From contig NC_084666.1 in assembly GCF_028389875.1 (NCBI RefSeq), forward strand, positions 61,822,422-61,886,421: DNA of 64,000 nucleotides. Reading direction: 5' to 3'. Each line of letters opens with the position of its first letter. The stretch's first letter is position 1. The DNA is from Rhea pennata (taxonomy: Eukaryota; Chordata; Aves; Rheiformes; Rheidae). The position numbers and the translations under genes were made by a program. This document shows positions 22,899-33,841 of this stretch, one piece after another. The notes beneath the pieces are model-generated. The model was given only the letters and a program-made list of their open reading frames with translations. It did no database searches and had not been told where the DNA came from.

Positions 22899-24280
22899 CT
22901 AAAGGTCAAAGAGAACAGCCACAAGTTGCCTTAACAAGTTAAAAACAAATGACACAGGTGACAAAGCCTGAGAAAAGAAAGTGCTCTTTTTCTAACTGCT
23001 CTAACTTACCTTTATGTGGACAAGCTATTATAACTGGCTACCTAAAGTGAGGGTTATAGATCTTCAAACTGAAAACAAAAAACAAAAAAAAAAAACTCTG
23101 CTTGATTCTTCAACAGCACAGAACTATCTACATTTTCTGTTTGAAAATCAAGCTTTCATATAATCATCTAAACAAAGATGCAAGTGCCTACTGCACCTAT
23201 TTTGGCCATGAATTTTATTCTACAGCTTCATTATCACATTAAGCTGAAGACTTTTACAAAGTCAAGAGCCATAATTTTCCATGACTCCTTAGTCAAGGTT
23301 CTTCTAATTATGTTCTTTCTATAGTAGAGAAAGTTTTGTTCAAACACCCCATAAGGCATTTAATGTAATAGTTTGTATTTCAGATTTTGTTATTTTAAAT
23401 GTCTTTAAATCCTTCAGCTGTGGAGTGATGCAAAAAACTTGCAATGAAGGCAAGGAAAAATAATCAGGTAGTTGTTTGCCAGTCTTCATTTAACAGTGAG
23501 ACCGACTGTTCCTCCCATCCCTAAAGCTACTTTGGTAACAGCAGAATTTGAGCTTTGATTTTCCCTGAATGCACACACGGATTGCAAAAAACTCAAATTC
23601 CCAGATGTTGGTTAGGGTTAATTATATAGGCATGTTTCATATTAGCTACTGGATTTCTGTGGTGGTTATTCTGTAGCAGTATACAACAGGCGAAGAGGAA
23701 ACCAGCCAAAACACCAAACAACTTGTAGTATATTAAGTTATTGGTGACACAGAATTTTCTTGAGAAGTAGATGGTAAAAAAGGAAAAAGAAGAACTTAAT
23801 TGTTTAAAATTTCAGTAATTTCTTTGTATCAAAGCTCAAAAGAAAATGGATTTGCCTGTCACAGTCCTAAAAAATACCGAAGTACTTATTATTAATAAAA
23901 ATTAATAGCTCAGATTTAATAGGGCCAGGGAAAACCAGAATTCAAAATGTGCATGACCTGAAGCATCAGTTAAATGATAAAATAATATATATATTTTTAG
24001 AAGTGTTTTTTGTTTATTAATCTAACACTTCCCATAAGCATTCATGGCTTGCAATCTTGAGATTGTTTTATAGACAAAAATACAGACACAAAACAAAACA
24101 AACAGTTCACAGGGAAAAAAGAACACAAAACCAACCACAAAAAGCTTGAAGAAAATGACAAACACATTACACATATATATACGAACATACATACACACAC
24201 ACACACCAAACAAAAACAAAAAACAAAAAAATTAATTCATGACATGCGTCGCACAGGGAATCCCAGTTGTTGGCAAATAC
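22899..24280 (-). other. ANK2: ANK2 intron after the giant exon
   Basis: 1382 nt. Its first 110 transcribed bases contain a T-rich tract and then a TG repeat (24235-24172 in transcript order), a likely splice-control element. An A-rich patch lies at about 23070-23094. Confidence 0.85.
24172..24235 (-). promoter_or_regulatory. ANK2: T-rich plus TG-repeat intronic element by the giant-exon donor
   Basis: In the sense strand, 45-110 nt after the donor, runs of T separated by G (TTTTTTTGTTTTTTG type) lead into an alternating TG run and TATG words. U-rich tracts close behind a donor attract TIA-type proteins, and UG repeats attract CELF and TDP-43 type proteins. Composition is seen; factor binding is inferred. 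Confidence 0.5.
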
Positions 24281-27200
24281 CTTCAGCATGGTCATGGACA
24301 TTTTCATCAGGGATACGTTCAATCTGAGTCTCTACAGACTCATCCCAAATGGGTCTGGTGTCAAAGATGTCTTCAGGAACTGACTGCTGAGTCTCACTGG
24401 ATGGCACATTTTCAATAACTGAAACTTCTAGGGCGCTACTGCTTTCATCATCTGAGACTAATTCTTGTTCTCTCTCTGACTGCGTGAGTCTTTCCACTAA
24501 CTTAGAAGCTTCGTCACTAATTTCTTCAAAGAATTCTATGGAGTTTTTGTAAAGGTCAAAAAAATGTTCCTTACTTTCTTTTGTGGGACTACAAGCACTG
24601 CGGGAAGCAGTAGTGCTCCTGCTTTTAACTGGCAACCGTGATGAAAATACCTTGGGTCTTGCTGTTGTTGCCTCATCTGAGTCTAGCTCAAGCTTCATCT
24701 CTCTCTCTCTCTCTCTGGTATCTGCTTCTGCCTCTGCATAACTCCTAGCTTTTATTGAACGCTTAGTCTTTGGGTCCATGGGACTACTCGCATCAGACTC
24801 TGATTTACTCCGATTATCCTGTTTCATAGGTAGTTTGCTTGTTATGTCAAGAGCTTTGGGTGACTCTAGCTTGTGAACAGATGTGTCTGTGCACGTGTAT
24901 TGTTGTTCAGCTCTTTGGAAAGCTGCTTTGACAGGAATTTTAGACTTTGGTTTTGCTTGGTCATCCTTTGCTTCACACTGCAGACTGTCTAGGAAGCCAT
25001 CTGTGGGAAGGCTCTCATTTTCTGATTGTTGCAATGACTGTGATGCAGCAGCAGCAGCTGTTCTTACAGGAATTTTGGATTTGCTTTCACAAGAAGGCAC
25101 TCTCTCCATAAGAGCAGTAGGGATTTCAATCACAGATCTCTGATCCTCTGGTGAAGAGTCAGGAGACTCATCCTGTTCAGAACAAACAGATCTAGTGACT
25201 TTGGAAAAATCTAACACATCTTCTACAACAGGCTGCTCAGGAGAAGTAGGGCAAGGCACCTGACTGCTATCAACCTTATCAGTCTCCGTTTTGGAGAGGG
25301 GCTCAGCTTCAGACATAGCAGTCTCTTTCTTTGGTGATTTTGAAGAAGCTGAAATACCCATTTTAATCGGAATTCTGGATTTAAGCTCTGCTTTTGTGGT
25401 GCCTGTGCTGACACCCACACTAGTCATTTCTTCTGACTTATCACCAGACTCAGATGCTGGAGGTGAATGTTCCAACACATCCTTTTCTTGTATATCTGAG
25501 TCCTCTAATTCTGAAGGTGAAAATGGATCTGGAGAAATCTCCAGCTTAGAAGATTCCACCTCTGCTGCTTCTTTCATTTCCTCAGATAAAGAAACTTCTT
25601 CCTGAGGCTGCTGCCCCATTTGGAAGAAGTGAAGGCTTTCATCTGGATAGTTCCTTTTGGTCATGTCAATGGCTCCACTTCGGGTCATTTCAAACAGCTT
25701 TCCCTCCTGAAAAAGGAAAGGATTTTGTTCACTAATTGGTGTCCCTTCTTCTGTGGGTGTTCTGGCCGGTGTGGTATCAGGTGTTGTGCCTTGTGATCGC
25801 CTGTCTACCATCAACCCAAATATCTTTTGTTCCTCCTCTTTCACCCGAGCCTCAAAGGCTTCATCATCTTCACGTATTTCACTCCACATGTCAGAATCCA
25901 CATCAGTTTTGGTGATGACAACTTGACTGATCAATTTCTCTGTTTCAGCTTTTATATCCTCATGGGAGGATTCAGAGAATTTTGTGGAATCTAATGCTGA
26001 AGACCCTAGTGACATTTTCTGAAATACATCCTCTTGTTTTGCCTCTATTTCCATACACACTTTCTCTGAACATTGACTTTCACTGCCTTTGTCTCTACTG
26101 AGCAAAGCTTCACCAGTGTGATCTCCTTCTTCAGTCTCCTTGGATAGCAGACTTCTATCACACCCTACCTGAGTTTCAGAGGCAGTAAAAAAATGTTCAG
26201 AAGAGACATTTTCGTAAGGGCTTACTAAATGAGAAGCACTACTTTCAGCAGCATCTACTACACAACTTTCAACTTCCACTGTTTCAGTGGCAAGGGATGA
26301 ATACTCTGTTAAGGGTTCCTCAATATGGGTATCTCTTTGAGATGTTTCAAAACCAGTATCTGCTTTTCCCAAATCACTTCCCAAAGCAGCATGGTCAGTG
26401 GTATCATCTTCAGTCAGTTTGTCATCTTGGGCTACAGAGTACTCAGTGGTACTGTATTCCCAAGAACCATCACTGGCTTCCTCTGAAACAGACCCTGTAT
26501 CAACAAGGTCTGTATGTTTTAACAAGCCAGTGGTTCTGACATCTTTTTCAGTGGTATCATATTGCTGTATTGTTAGCAAAGACTCAATATGAACTTCTTT
26601 TTGAGAACTGTCACCAATGGAACGATACAAAGTGCCATCAAATTGCATGACTGGGGCATTGGGACTAAGTGTCTCTCTCTCATCTGTGCTATCACATTTT
26701 GTTTCATCAGCTTCTGCTGATACACAGCCATCAGAATGACAAGTGCCTGATTCTCTTGTGGAAGCCTCACAGCTGCCCCCAAGGAGAAGCTGTTCCTCTT
26801 TGTCATCTTCTATTGGCTTATCCTGTTCTGTGTTAACCTCACCTATCCTCAAAGAACATTGCTTTGAATCAATGGGTTGAAAACTTGCTTCCTCAGGACT
26901 AGAACTGGAATCAATACTGGATGGTAATGGTGAGGGTGGCTGCACTCGAATCACAGGCTCCATCAGGAGACCTGAGTCAGCTTCTTTTTTTAGCTGAGTC
27001 AATTCTGGCTCACTAGCTGAAGAGGAAGAACTTTTTCTAGATTCAGCTGTAGACATCACCACTGTAGGTATTTCTTTTTCTTCTACAGCTGTTGACTCTG
27101 ATTCTTCAGCTTCCCATGCAGCATCTGAATCAGCACCTACAGAAGGTTCATCTTGCTTAAAATCCTTTTTGTAATCTCTCTTCTGCCTTGCTTCTTGTTC

Positions 27201-30040
27201 TAGTTCATCAAACATTTTGATTTTGGTCACCATTTTAAACATCTCCTCTTCTGGGGTGAATCTTTTCTTTGGCTCACTTTCTGAATCATCCTCTGGTTCT
27301 TCACTGACTTCAGGGATCATGGCTGACTTTGGTATGTTTGACAATGCCTGTGAATCTGCTGTTTTAGGTGTGATTTCATAGCTAATTTCTTCAGAACTAG
27401 GAGTTTCAGGTGAAAGAGGACTTTTCCCTGAACTCTCCATGAGGGATGTTTGCTCTAGACTGTCATCATCAGCACTTCCCTCAGGGTCACGGAGAATCCG
27501 GGAACGAACCGATGCCAGCTCTGGGCAAGCTTCTGCTTTGCTAAGAACAGACTGAAGTGGACCCTGCCCCAAAATACCAGCTTTCACTTTTTGTTCTACA
27601 GGGCTACTTTCAAGAGAATCGCGGCAGGGAGACTCTTTCATAGGACTGGGCTCCAAAGAATCAGGCGTTTTGTGTGATGAGTTATCTTCTAGCACTGGGC
27701 TTGCTTCCAGTGAGTCTTTATGACTTATAGCCAAAGAGTCATCTGCAACTGGGCTAAAGCTTTCACTATCATGGCTAGCAAGTAAAAGTTCCAATTTTGG
27801 GGGACTTCTAACAACACCACGGCGTTCACAGGTTATATCTTTTTCTTTCTCTAAAGCAGTGTCATGTGTTTCTGAAGACTTAGTTAAATGTGCAGTGGTT
27901 CTGGATTCTTTATCCCTGCTAATATCTTTCACAATGGAAGCTGAGCTACTTTCTTTAAGTTTATCAGCCTCTTCTTCAGAGGCTGTAGGTACAAGCTCTT
28001 CTGATACATGGTCAGAATGAGACTTGCTAGTCTCAGTAACAGCAGCTAGCTGTTTTTCAGTTATACCTTTTTCATCTTCCTTTGGAGAGAGTTCCTTCAG
28101 AGAACTTGTTTCTGCTGTTGTGTGTGCTCTAGCTGCTGCTTTAGCTTCTTCAATTTGCCCATCAGTTTTCTTTGGTGAGAAGGAAAGGCTTTCAGGGCTT
28201 GTTTCTGGAGTCTCTGCCAGACCCTCATGCTTGTAACTTTCCTCAGAGCTGATCTGAGGGGTTCCATCAAGCAGGCTACCTGGAGAATCTGCAACACCTT
28301 CATGTTTAAGGCTCTCTGAGCTCCCATCAAAAGCATCACTTTGCAGAGAAAGAGCAGGAAGGAACCCATCTTTCACATACTCTGTTGGGAAAGCAACATT
28401 GAATGGACTGGTCAGTACTTGCTCTAAGTGAAGCTCTCCCTCCTCCGTAATTGAAAGGTGTCGGAACTGTTGGTATTTGTCATTATCCTCAAGCTCTTCT
28501 TTAATGACATCAGAAAAGTCTGTTGAGGTTTTCCTGTCAGGGCTGATCTGGAAGTCAGTATCTCCCTTATCATCAGAAAACCTGCCCTTTACAAGTGCTG
28601 TATCTTTGCAACTTTCATCATCAAATACTGGAGAGACGGGTTCAGTTGTTTTACAGCTTTGGTCTTTTACCTGCTCTTTACTTACAGCTTGCTTGTCGAT
28701 GTTAGCAGTAGAAGCTTGTATTCTTCCTTTTTTTGATTGTGCCTCTTTCTCTGCTTTTTGTATCCCACTTTGTTTCTCTTTCTGTTTGTCTGTCTTGTGG
28801 CTTAATACTCGCCTCGTTTCACTCTGTGAAGAAATTGTTTTTCTCCGTGTTGGTTCCTTCTCAGGGAGCTGTTGCTTTTGTTTGACAGATTTGTGCTCAA
28901 ATAGTCCAGATATATTCTTGGATGGATCTTGACCTGACTGGAAGGCTTTCATCAGTTCACGAACTGACATGGTCTCTTCAAGTCTTTCTGACTTAGAAGA
29001 AGGTGAAACAGGTGGTTGTGCTTTGTGCGCTACTGTTTTTTTAACTTGTCCTGGTCTTCTAGTAGCCTTTTCAGCAGTGCTTTCTCTTGTTTGAATTCTG
29101 ACTGGGAGTTTTGAACGTATTTTTTGTTCATCTTCCACTCTTTTCTGAAGCGCTTTAACTTTGTCCTTTATTGAGCCAATAGGAGTTTCCTCTATGACTG
29201 GGGATACAGCACTAGTCTCAGGAGCAGCTGTTGGTGTTAAGCCAGGTTCCTCATCGAGCGACTCATCTGAACTGAACTTTGATAGTCCCGGTTGTTCTTC
29301 ACTGCTATGCTCCTTGCCTTCCTTTTGCTTTTGCTTGTCTCTTAATTTCCTCCTAACTGGCTTTTTAATATCTAAGGCTGGCTTCTGTTGCTCCTGTGGA
29401 CTTAGTGTTTCAGTTTTTGGAGATTCTTGCCCTTCTTTTTCAGAATCCCTGCTAATTACTACAGCTTCAAATCTCTCTTCTGCTAAGTCTTCTTGTAAGG
29501 CTGCTGGCTGTACCTCATGAAGAGAAATGTATGTTTTTAAATCCTCTGTAAGGTAATCTACCATTCCTGTCATGTCTTTCTTCATTTCCGTTGTGTCTTT
29601 GTCTATCTTGACTTCTACACTGGTAGGTTCAATGACTTCTAAAGGAGCATTTCTTCTGGCCTCTTCAATTTCTTCATCACTGACAATGACCCATTCTTCT
29701 TCTACAAACTCTTGTCTGGAAAGGGACTTCTGCAAAACATGTTCTTCTCTTGTATAGGATCCACCTCGCAGAATTTCATTTACTTTTTCTAAGTCTTCTT
29801 TCACCCTTTCAACTATTTCAAAAGGTTCTCCTGGCTCTTCTTCAGTGGGTTTTCCGAGATCTTTCACCTTAACGGATCCTGATTTATCAGAAGGGTCAGT
29901 TGTCAAGATGGCAGTCATTTTGATCAAATCTTGTTTCATCTCAGAAACTTCAGACAACAGATCTGGACTGGCTAGTACAGGAACTTCATTAACCAGATGG
30001 CTTTTCAGGAGAGATGTTTCTGTAGATTCAGTCTCGTCAT
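24281..30040 (-). CDS. ANK2: ANK2 giant neuron-specific exon (440-kDa ankyrin-B)
   Basis: 5760 nt with no stop, phase 1 in and out, encoding 1919 full codons. It is acidic, Ser/Glu/Thr-rich and probably disordered. In mammals this insert makes the 440-kDa ankyrin-B of axons. Landmarks in exon residues: MKQDLIKMTAIL (about 33-44); an LIR with flanking helix, EEWVIVSDEEIEEAR (W at 116), the Atg8/GABARAP-binding segment of giant ankyrins; IGSIKDKVKALQKRVEDEQK (about 290-310); one 12-mer PPVSPSSKSERL (342-353), then MSVRELMKAFQSGQDPSK; KKRFTPEEEMFKMVTKIKMF mid-exon; GTTPDTTPARTPTEEGTP and GKLFEMTRSGAIDMTKR; SxIP motifs at 1554, 1654 and 1699; KEHFFDLYKNSIEFFEEISD, DIFDTRPIWDESVE and IERIPDENVHDHAE at the end. 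The acceptor is CATTTGCATCAAAG and the donor GAAG/GTATTT. The frame stays open to TGA at 24239-24237 if the donor is unused. Human giant exon is remembered as about 2085 codons, so this one is shorter. Confidence 0.98.
24698..24716 (-). repeat. ANK2: Coding (GA)9 microsatellite
   Basis: Nineteen bases of pure AG/CT alternation inside the giant exon encode RERERE followed by MKLELD. It is a slippage-prone site in a coding frame. Confidence 0.95.
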
Positions 30041-33000
30041 CTTTGATGCAAATGAAAAGCATTGAAAGTAAAACGGAAATCAAAATAGAAATTGGAAAAT
30101 GTAATCAGGACTGAAAATGAGAGTCTTTGGTTGCAGTGGTGGGAAGGTCAACAAAATGGCCCTGGAATGGTGGATCCACAAGATCTGAGGGTATAAGAGC
30201 AAAGCAAAGCTAACGGGGGGGGGGGGGGGGTGGAGGGAAAAAAAACTGAAAAGGAAAATGGCAGGAAATAACTTGCTTAACTTTATCAATATAGCACAAC
30301 CACACATACATTATCGAATCTGTAACAAAACAAATCAGGACACCATTAAAAAACAAAAAACAACAACAAAAATTAAAATTAAAAACAGAAGAAACACAGT
30401 GAAGTTGCACAAAGATAGGCATCTCAAGATTGTTCAGATGTTACAGATCAATGTTCAAATAAAAATAAACAAGAAAAAAGGGGGAAAAGCATTAGAACTG
30501 ATTGAAAGTCGATCTCCTCTAAGAGAAAGCCAGTGTTAGCAAACTGTCAGAATAACACTGAGTTAACATTTTGTTTCTTAATGACCAAAATAAAAGGTTG
30601 TAATTCTGTAATAATCTAAAATCTGATCAAATATGTAGAGATCTGAATCAGCTGCAAACCGGCATTTCATCTAAGGGGATTTCACACCTAAACAATGAAA
30701 CAAACATTGTTTTGTTTTAAGAGGCATGGTCCTTTCCTTGGAACATCCTCATTGACAGATAATGAATTGACTGAGGAAAGAGAAGACGAAGAAGAACAAG
30801 AGAGATAATAGAAAAAAAACTGTGAACAACTTAAAAGTGATTTCAAAGTTTAAAAAAATGTAATGTATGGCAACCAAAAATCGGAGACATTCACACTAGA
30901 CACATACATACAATTTATGTAAGGCAAGTTATTTCCATGCAAAGCAAAGGTGTTGCAAACACTGCTGGGAATGTAGTTTCACTTAAAAAACATTAGCTGA
31001 AAACTTAATCTTCCAAATTAAAGATACATAAAAATCTTGCAAAACAGACTGTGGTGAAATACTTCTCTAATCTCCACAATCAATATACGGTAAAATTGAT
31101 GTAGGCAGGTCGTATTATGACATAACTGCCTACTGGGAATATTTAATTTCAGGAAGGGCTATTAGAAAACTTACGTCCAATTAAAAGAGGTCTTGGAGGA
31201 CTGAAACAAGTTACGAACAGAATGCAATGCTTAGTAATTGCATGTAATTAAGATAATACATCACATAAAACTTGATACATTTTTGCATTGCAATCTAAAA
31301 GTCAAAGTAGTAACACTGCTAAGGTGAGGCCAGGCAATAAATAATTATCTCTATTTCTTTGTAATAAAAAAAGCATTTTGTTCACTATTCACTTGTATTT
31401 AACGAATGCTAAATGTTTTTGTTGTACATTAGTTATAACCAGATTACTGGTAGTGAATTTTGTGCTGAAAAACAAGGCAATTGCTCAGGATTCTTAGTAT
31501 GAAGTATCCAGTGCATACTGAAATTCTATCAAGGAATTTTAGACTGTAATATATATTTTCATAAATGTTAAATGAATCACCTGCTCTCTGGCCAGAGTTA
31601 GTTAATTAGCTCAAAGCAAAGAAGCTCCAGTGGGAAGAAAATGCCCAAATGGTGTAAAGGTGGTGGTGAGAATGCTTGCTAGGGCTCTCTGTGGCCTAGC
31701 TAGTTAGCAGAAAGAGGAAGTGGTAGTAAAATTACTAGTAGATAAAAATCAGAGAACACCTAAGACTGCCAGGCATAGTCAATAGCTGGCAGTAAATGCT
31801 TTTGGTAGAGTGCAGGAGAGCAACCTTTCAGGTTACACGTTTTAGTTATTAACATCCTCTATTAGTACTCTTACACCCAAGTTACAGGCGTTTGGACAGC
31901 ACGACTGGTCTCCCTCAATTTACACTGAAATTTTTCAAGCTTGTGTGAAGAAACTGTTCATTCTGCACAGGACAGTGAGTGTAGTATGGCTGACTTGGAA
32001 GCTGTTCTGTCTCACTTCACTTTGACAACTGAAGTGCAAATGTTTGTTTCTGAGAATAATTCTTTATATGAAGTAGAACAGCTCAAGCAGATGTTAAGAA
32101 AATCCCTCACTTACAGCATTCTGGGTGTTTTGTTGCTCACTCATTCTCTGATTGTATCACTTGCTGCTTTTGTCAATGGAGTTGACAAAGAAAAAAATAT
32201 ACAGAATTATGCCCACAGCAAAGACATGCACATATGAGTCCTCGTCACTACTGAATAGTACAACAACAACTGGGCCAAAATTTATGTCACTTGCACACTG
32301 TCTCTTTGCAATTAAGAGTTAGTTTAGCTGAAGGAAATCACTAGTGGCAGCTTAAGAGAAGTGCACTGCCTGAGAAGAAGCTGCTTGGATGTAAGTGTAT
32401 TTTCTAGCAATTGTAATACCAAGATGTGAGCCTCCTCAGTGACCTTGAGGCAGACACCTCTTGTTTTCTTTCATGCTTGTTAGTCATACTTTTAAGGATT
32501 CCTGGGAATAACGACTCACTCTGCTGCTGCAGCTGTTCTATCTTGTATTAACCAATCTCCATTAAGACAAAGAAACAAATTGCAAAACTAAATTGCCATC
32601 TGATTTGTATTTTCTACCTCTGTGCTCTACCAAATTCAGACAAGCCTGTGACAGTCACAACTAAGCAACATCACAAAACTACACGTGACCACCCTCCTTG
32701 GGGGTGATGCACTGCATGGAGTAAGTAATTATTTGGTATGAGCAGCACTCAAGCCCCTTTTTAACCTGTCTGATTACGGTTCTGTTGAATTCACCTCCCA
32801 TCTCCCATGGTCATGATGAGTCACAGAACAACTGAAATTCCATTCTGTTGGCTATACTATGATGTTTCTTTTCTATCCTGATAACCACCAGGTTATTAGC
32901 TATTTATCAACTCCATCTCTTTCATTCTCTTTAGCTGAAGTACTTTTACTTTAGACAAAGGAGGTTTTAGAGGAATGGTGATCCACTGGATCTTCAAAAT

Positions 33001-33819
33001 CTTAGTGCTATTGTCTTTCCTGTAGTACGTCAGGAATAAATAAGCCTCAAAATGCAATGTAGAAAAAAAACTCAAGAAATTGCACTTGTTTTTAAGTGAG
33101 AAACAAGACAGAAGTCATTATTTTCCTAAACAATTTTAAGAAAAGAAATCATTCATTTGAAAACAGCTCTTGTTAGAGATGCTCTAAGGGCATTGATTGA
33201 ACAGATATTTGTTTGCCTTGCATTTTCATTAAAGATCATCTTTGGCACTGTGAACCATTCATCCTCATTTTCTACTGATTGCCTGATTCTGTATCTACAT
33301 CAAGCATAACATCCAGTCATATTTCACCACAGTAAGGGGCAAGGGAAGTGGGGGAAGGGAATTAAACAGCCTGATTACTTTGTACAGTATCACTTTTTTG
33401 CATGCTTGTATTTCATCTGTTTAAAGAAATAAAATGGAATATTAATTTTGCTTTCATTAAAAATGATACTGTCATTTATCTCAAATATGAGGTAACAATG
33501 TGTGTCAACAAATGGACAAAACAAAAAATGGAGGGATGAATATTCATACAAGCAAAGTAGCAATAGCGGGCTCACTAGGGATGTCAAAGGAAAGTGAATG
33601 CTTAGATGAACTGTTTTAAAATGTATTACTTGTTAATTTATACATTAAAATGTCTTTAAATGCATAGCTGCTTTGGTATTACAGTGTTTTCTATTACATT
33701 TTTGAAGTATTAATGTTATTAGTAATAGCTATTAAAGCTTAGCTCTCTTACATGCTTATCTTTATTCTTAACCAGCTTTCATACAAACTGCATTATAACA
33801 TTTTCAAAAGAAATCTTAC
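30041..33819 (-). other. ANK2: ANK2 intron before the giant exon
   Basis: 3779 nt. It has a G16 run (30215-30230) followed by TGGAGGG, that is C-rich in the transcript 175-190 nt before the giant-exon acceptor. The rest is AT-rich without recognised exons. Confidence 0.8.
30215..30230. repeat. G16 run near the giant-exon acceptor
   Basis: Sixteen uninterrupted G on the plus strand, C16 in the transcript. The adjacent TGGAGGG adds to its quadruplex potential on the template strand. Confidence 0.9.
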
Positions 33820-33841
33820 TTTTTTCTGAAGTCATATCAAT
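33820..33841 (-). CDS. ANK2: ANK2 22-nt micro-exon
   Basis: 22 nt encode IDMTSEK plus the first base of Asn. Phase is 0 in, 1 out. The acceptor is a strong TTTTCTCTTGCAG; the donor is AAA/GTAAGA. It bridges EQEEE of the 33-nt exon to NDETESTET of the giant exon, matching the remembered human junction. Since 22 is not a multiple of three, skipping it breaks the frame into either downstream partner, so it should be constitutive or co-regulated. Confidence 0.88.

Noticed and set aside
22899..24236. An additional exon between the giant exon and the death domain
   Set aside because: The giant exon's final phase (GAA G) joins directly to AT CAA CAG at 22898, and no other conserved segment was found.
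28477..28932. 151-residue Ser/Leu-rich frame antisense to the giant exon (also 29161-29520)
   Set aside because: Shadow of a Glu/Ser/Lys-rich coding strand, whose complement is rich in Ser, Phe and Leu codons and poor in stops.
30041..30083. Apparent start MISVLLSMLFICIK of the giant open frame, resembling a signal peptide
   Set aside because: It is intron read-through. The acceptor CATTTGCATCAAAG and the exact phase match to the 22-nt exon place the exon start at 30040.
31941..32237. 98-residue plus-strand frame with a hydrophobic stretch
   Set aside because: It lies in an ANK2 intron, shows no recognisable family and has no splice or promoter support; typical chance frame.
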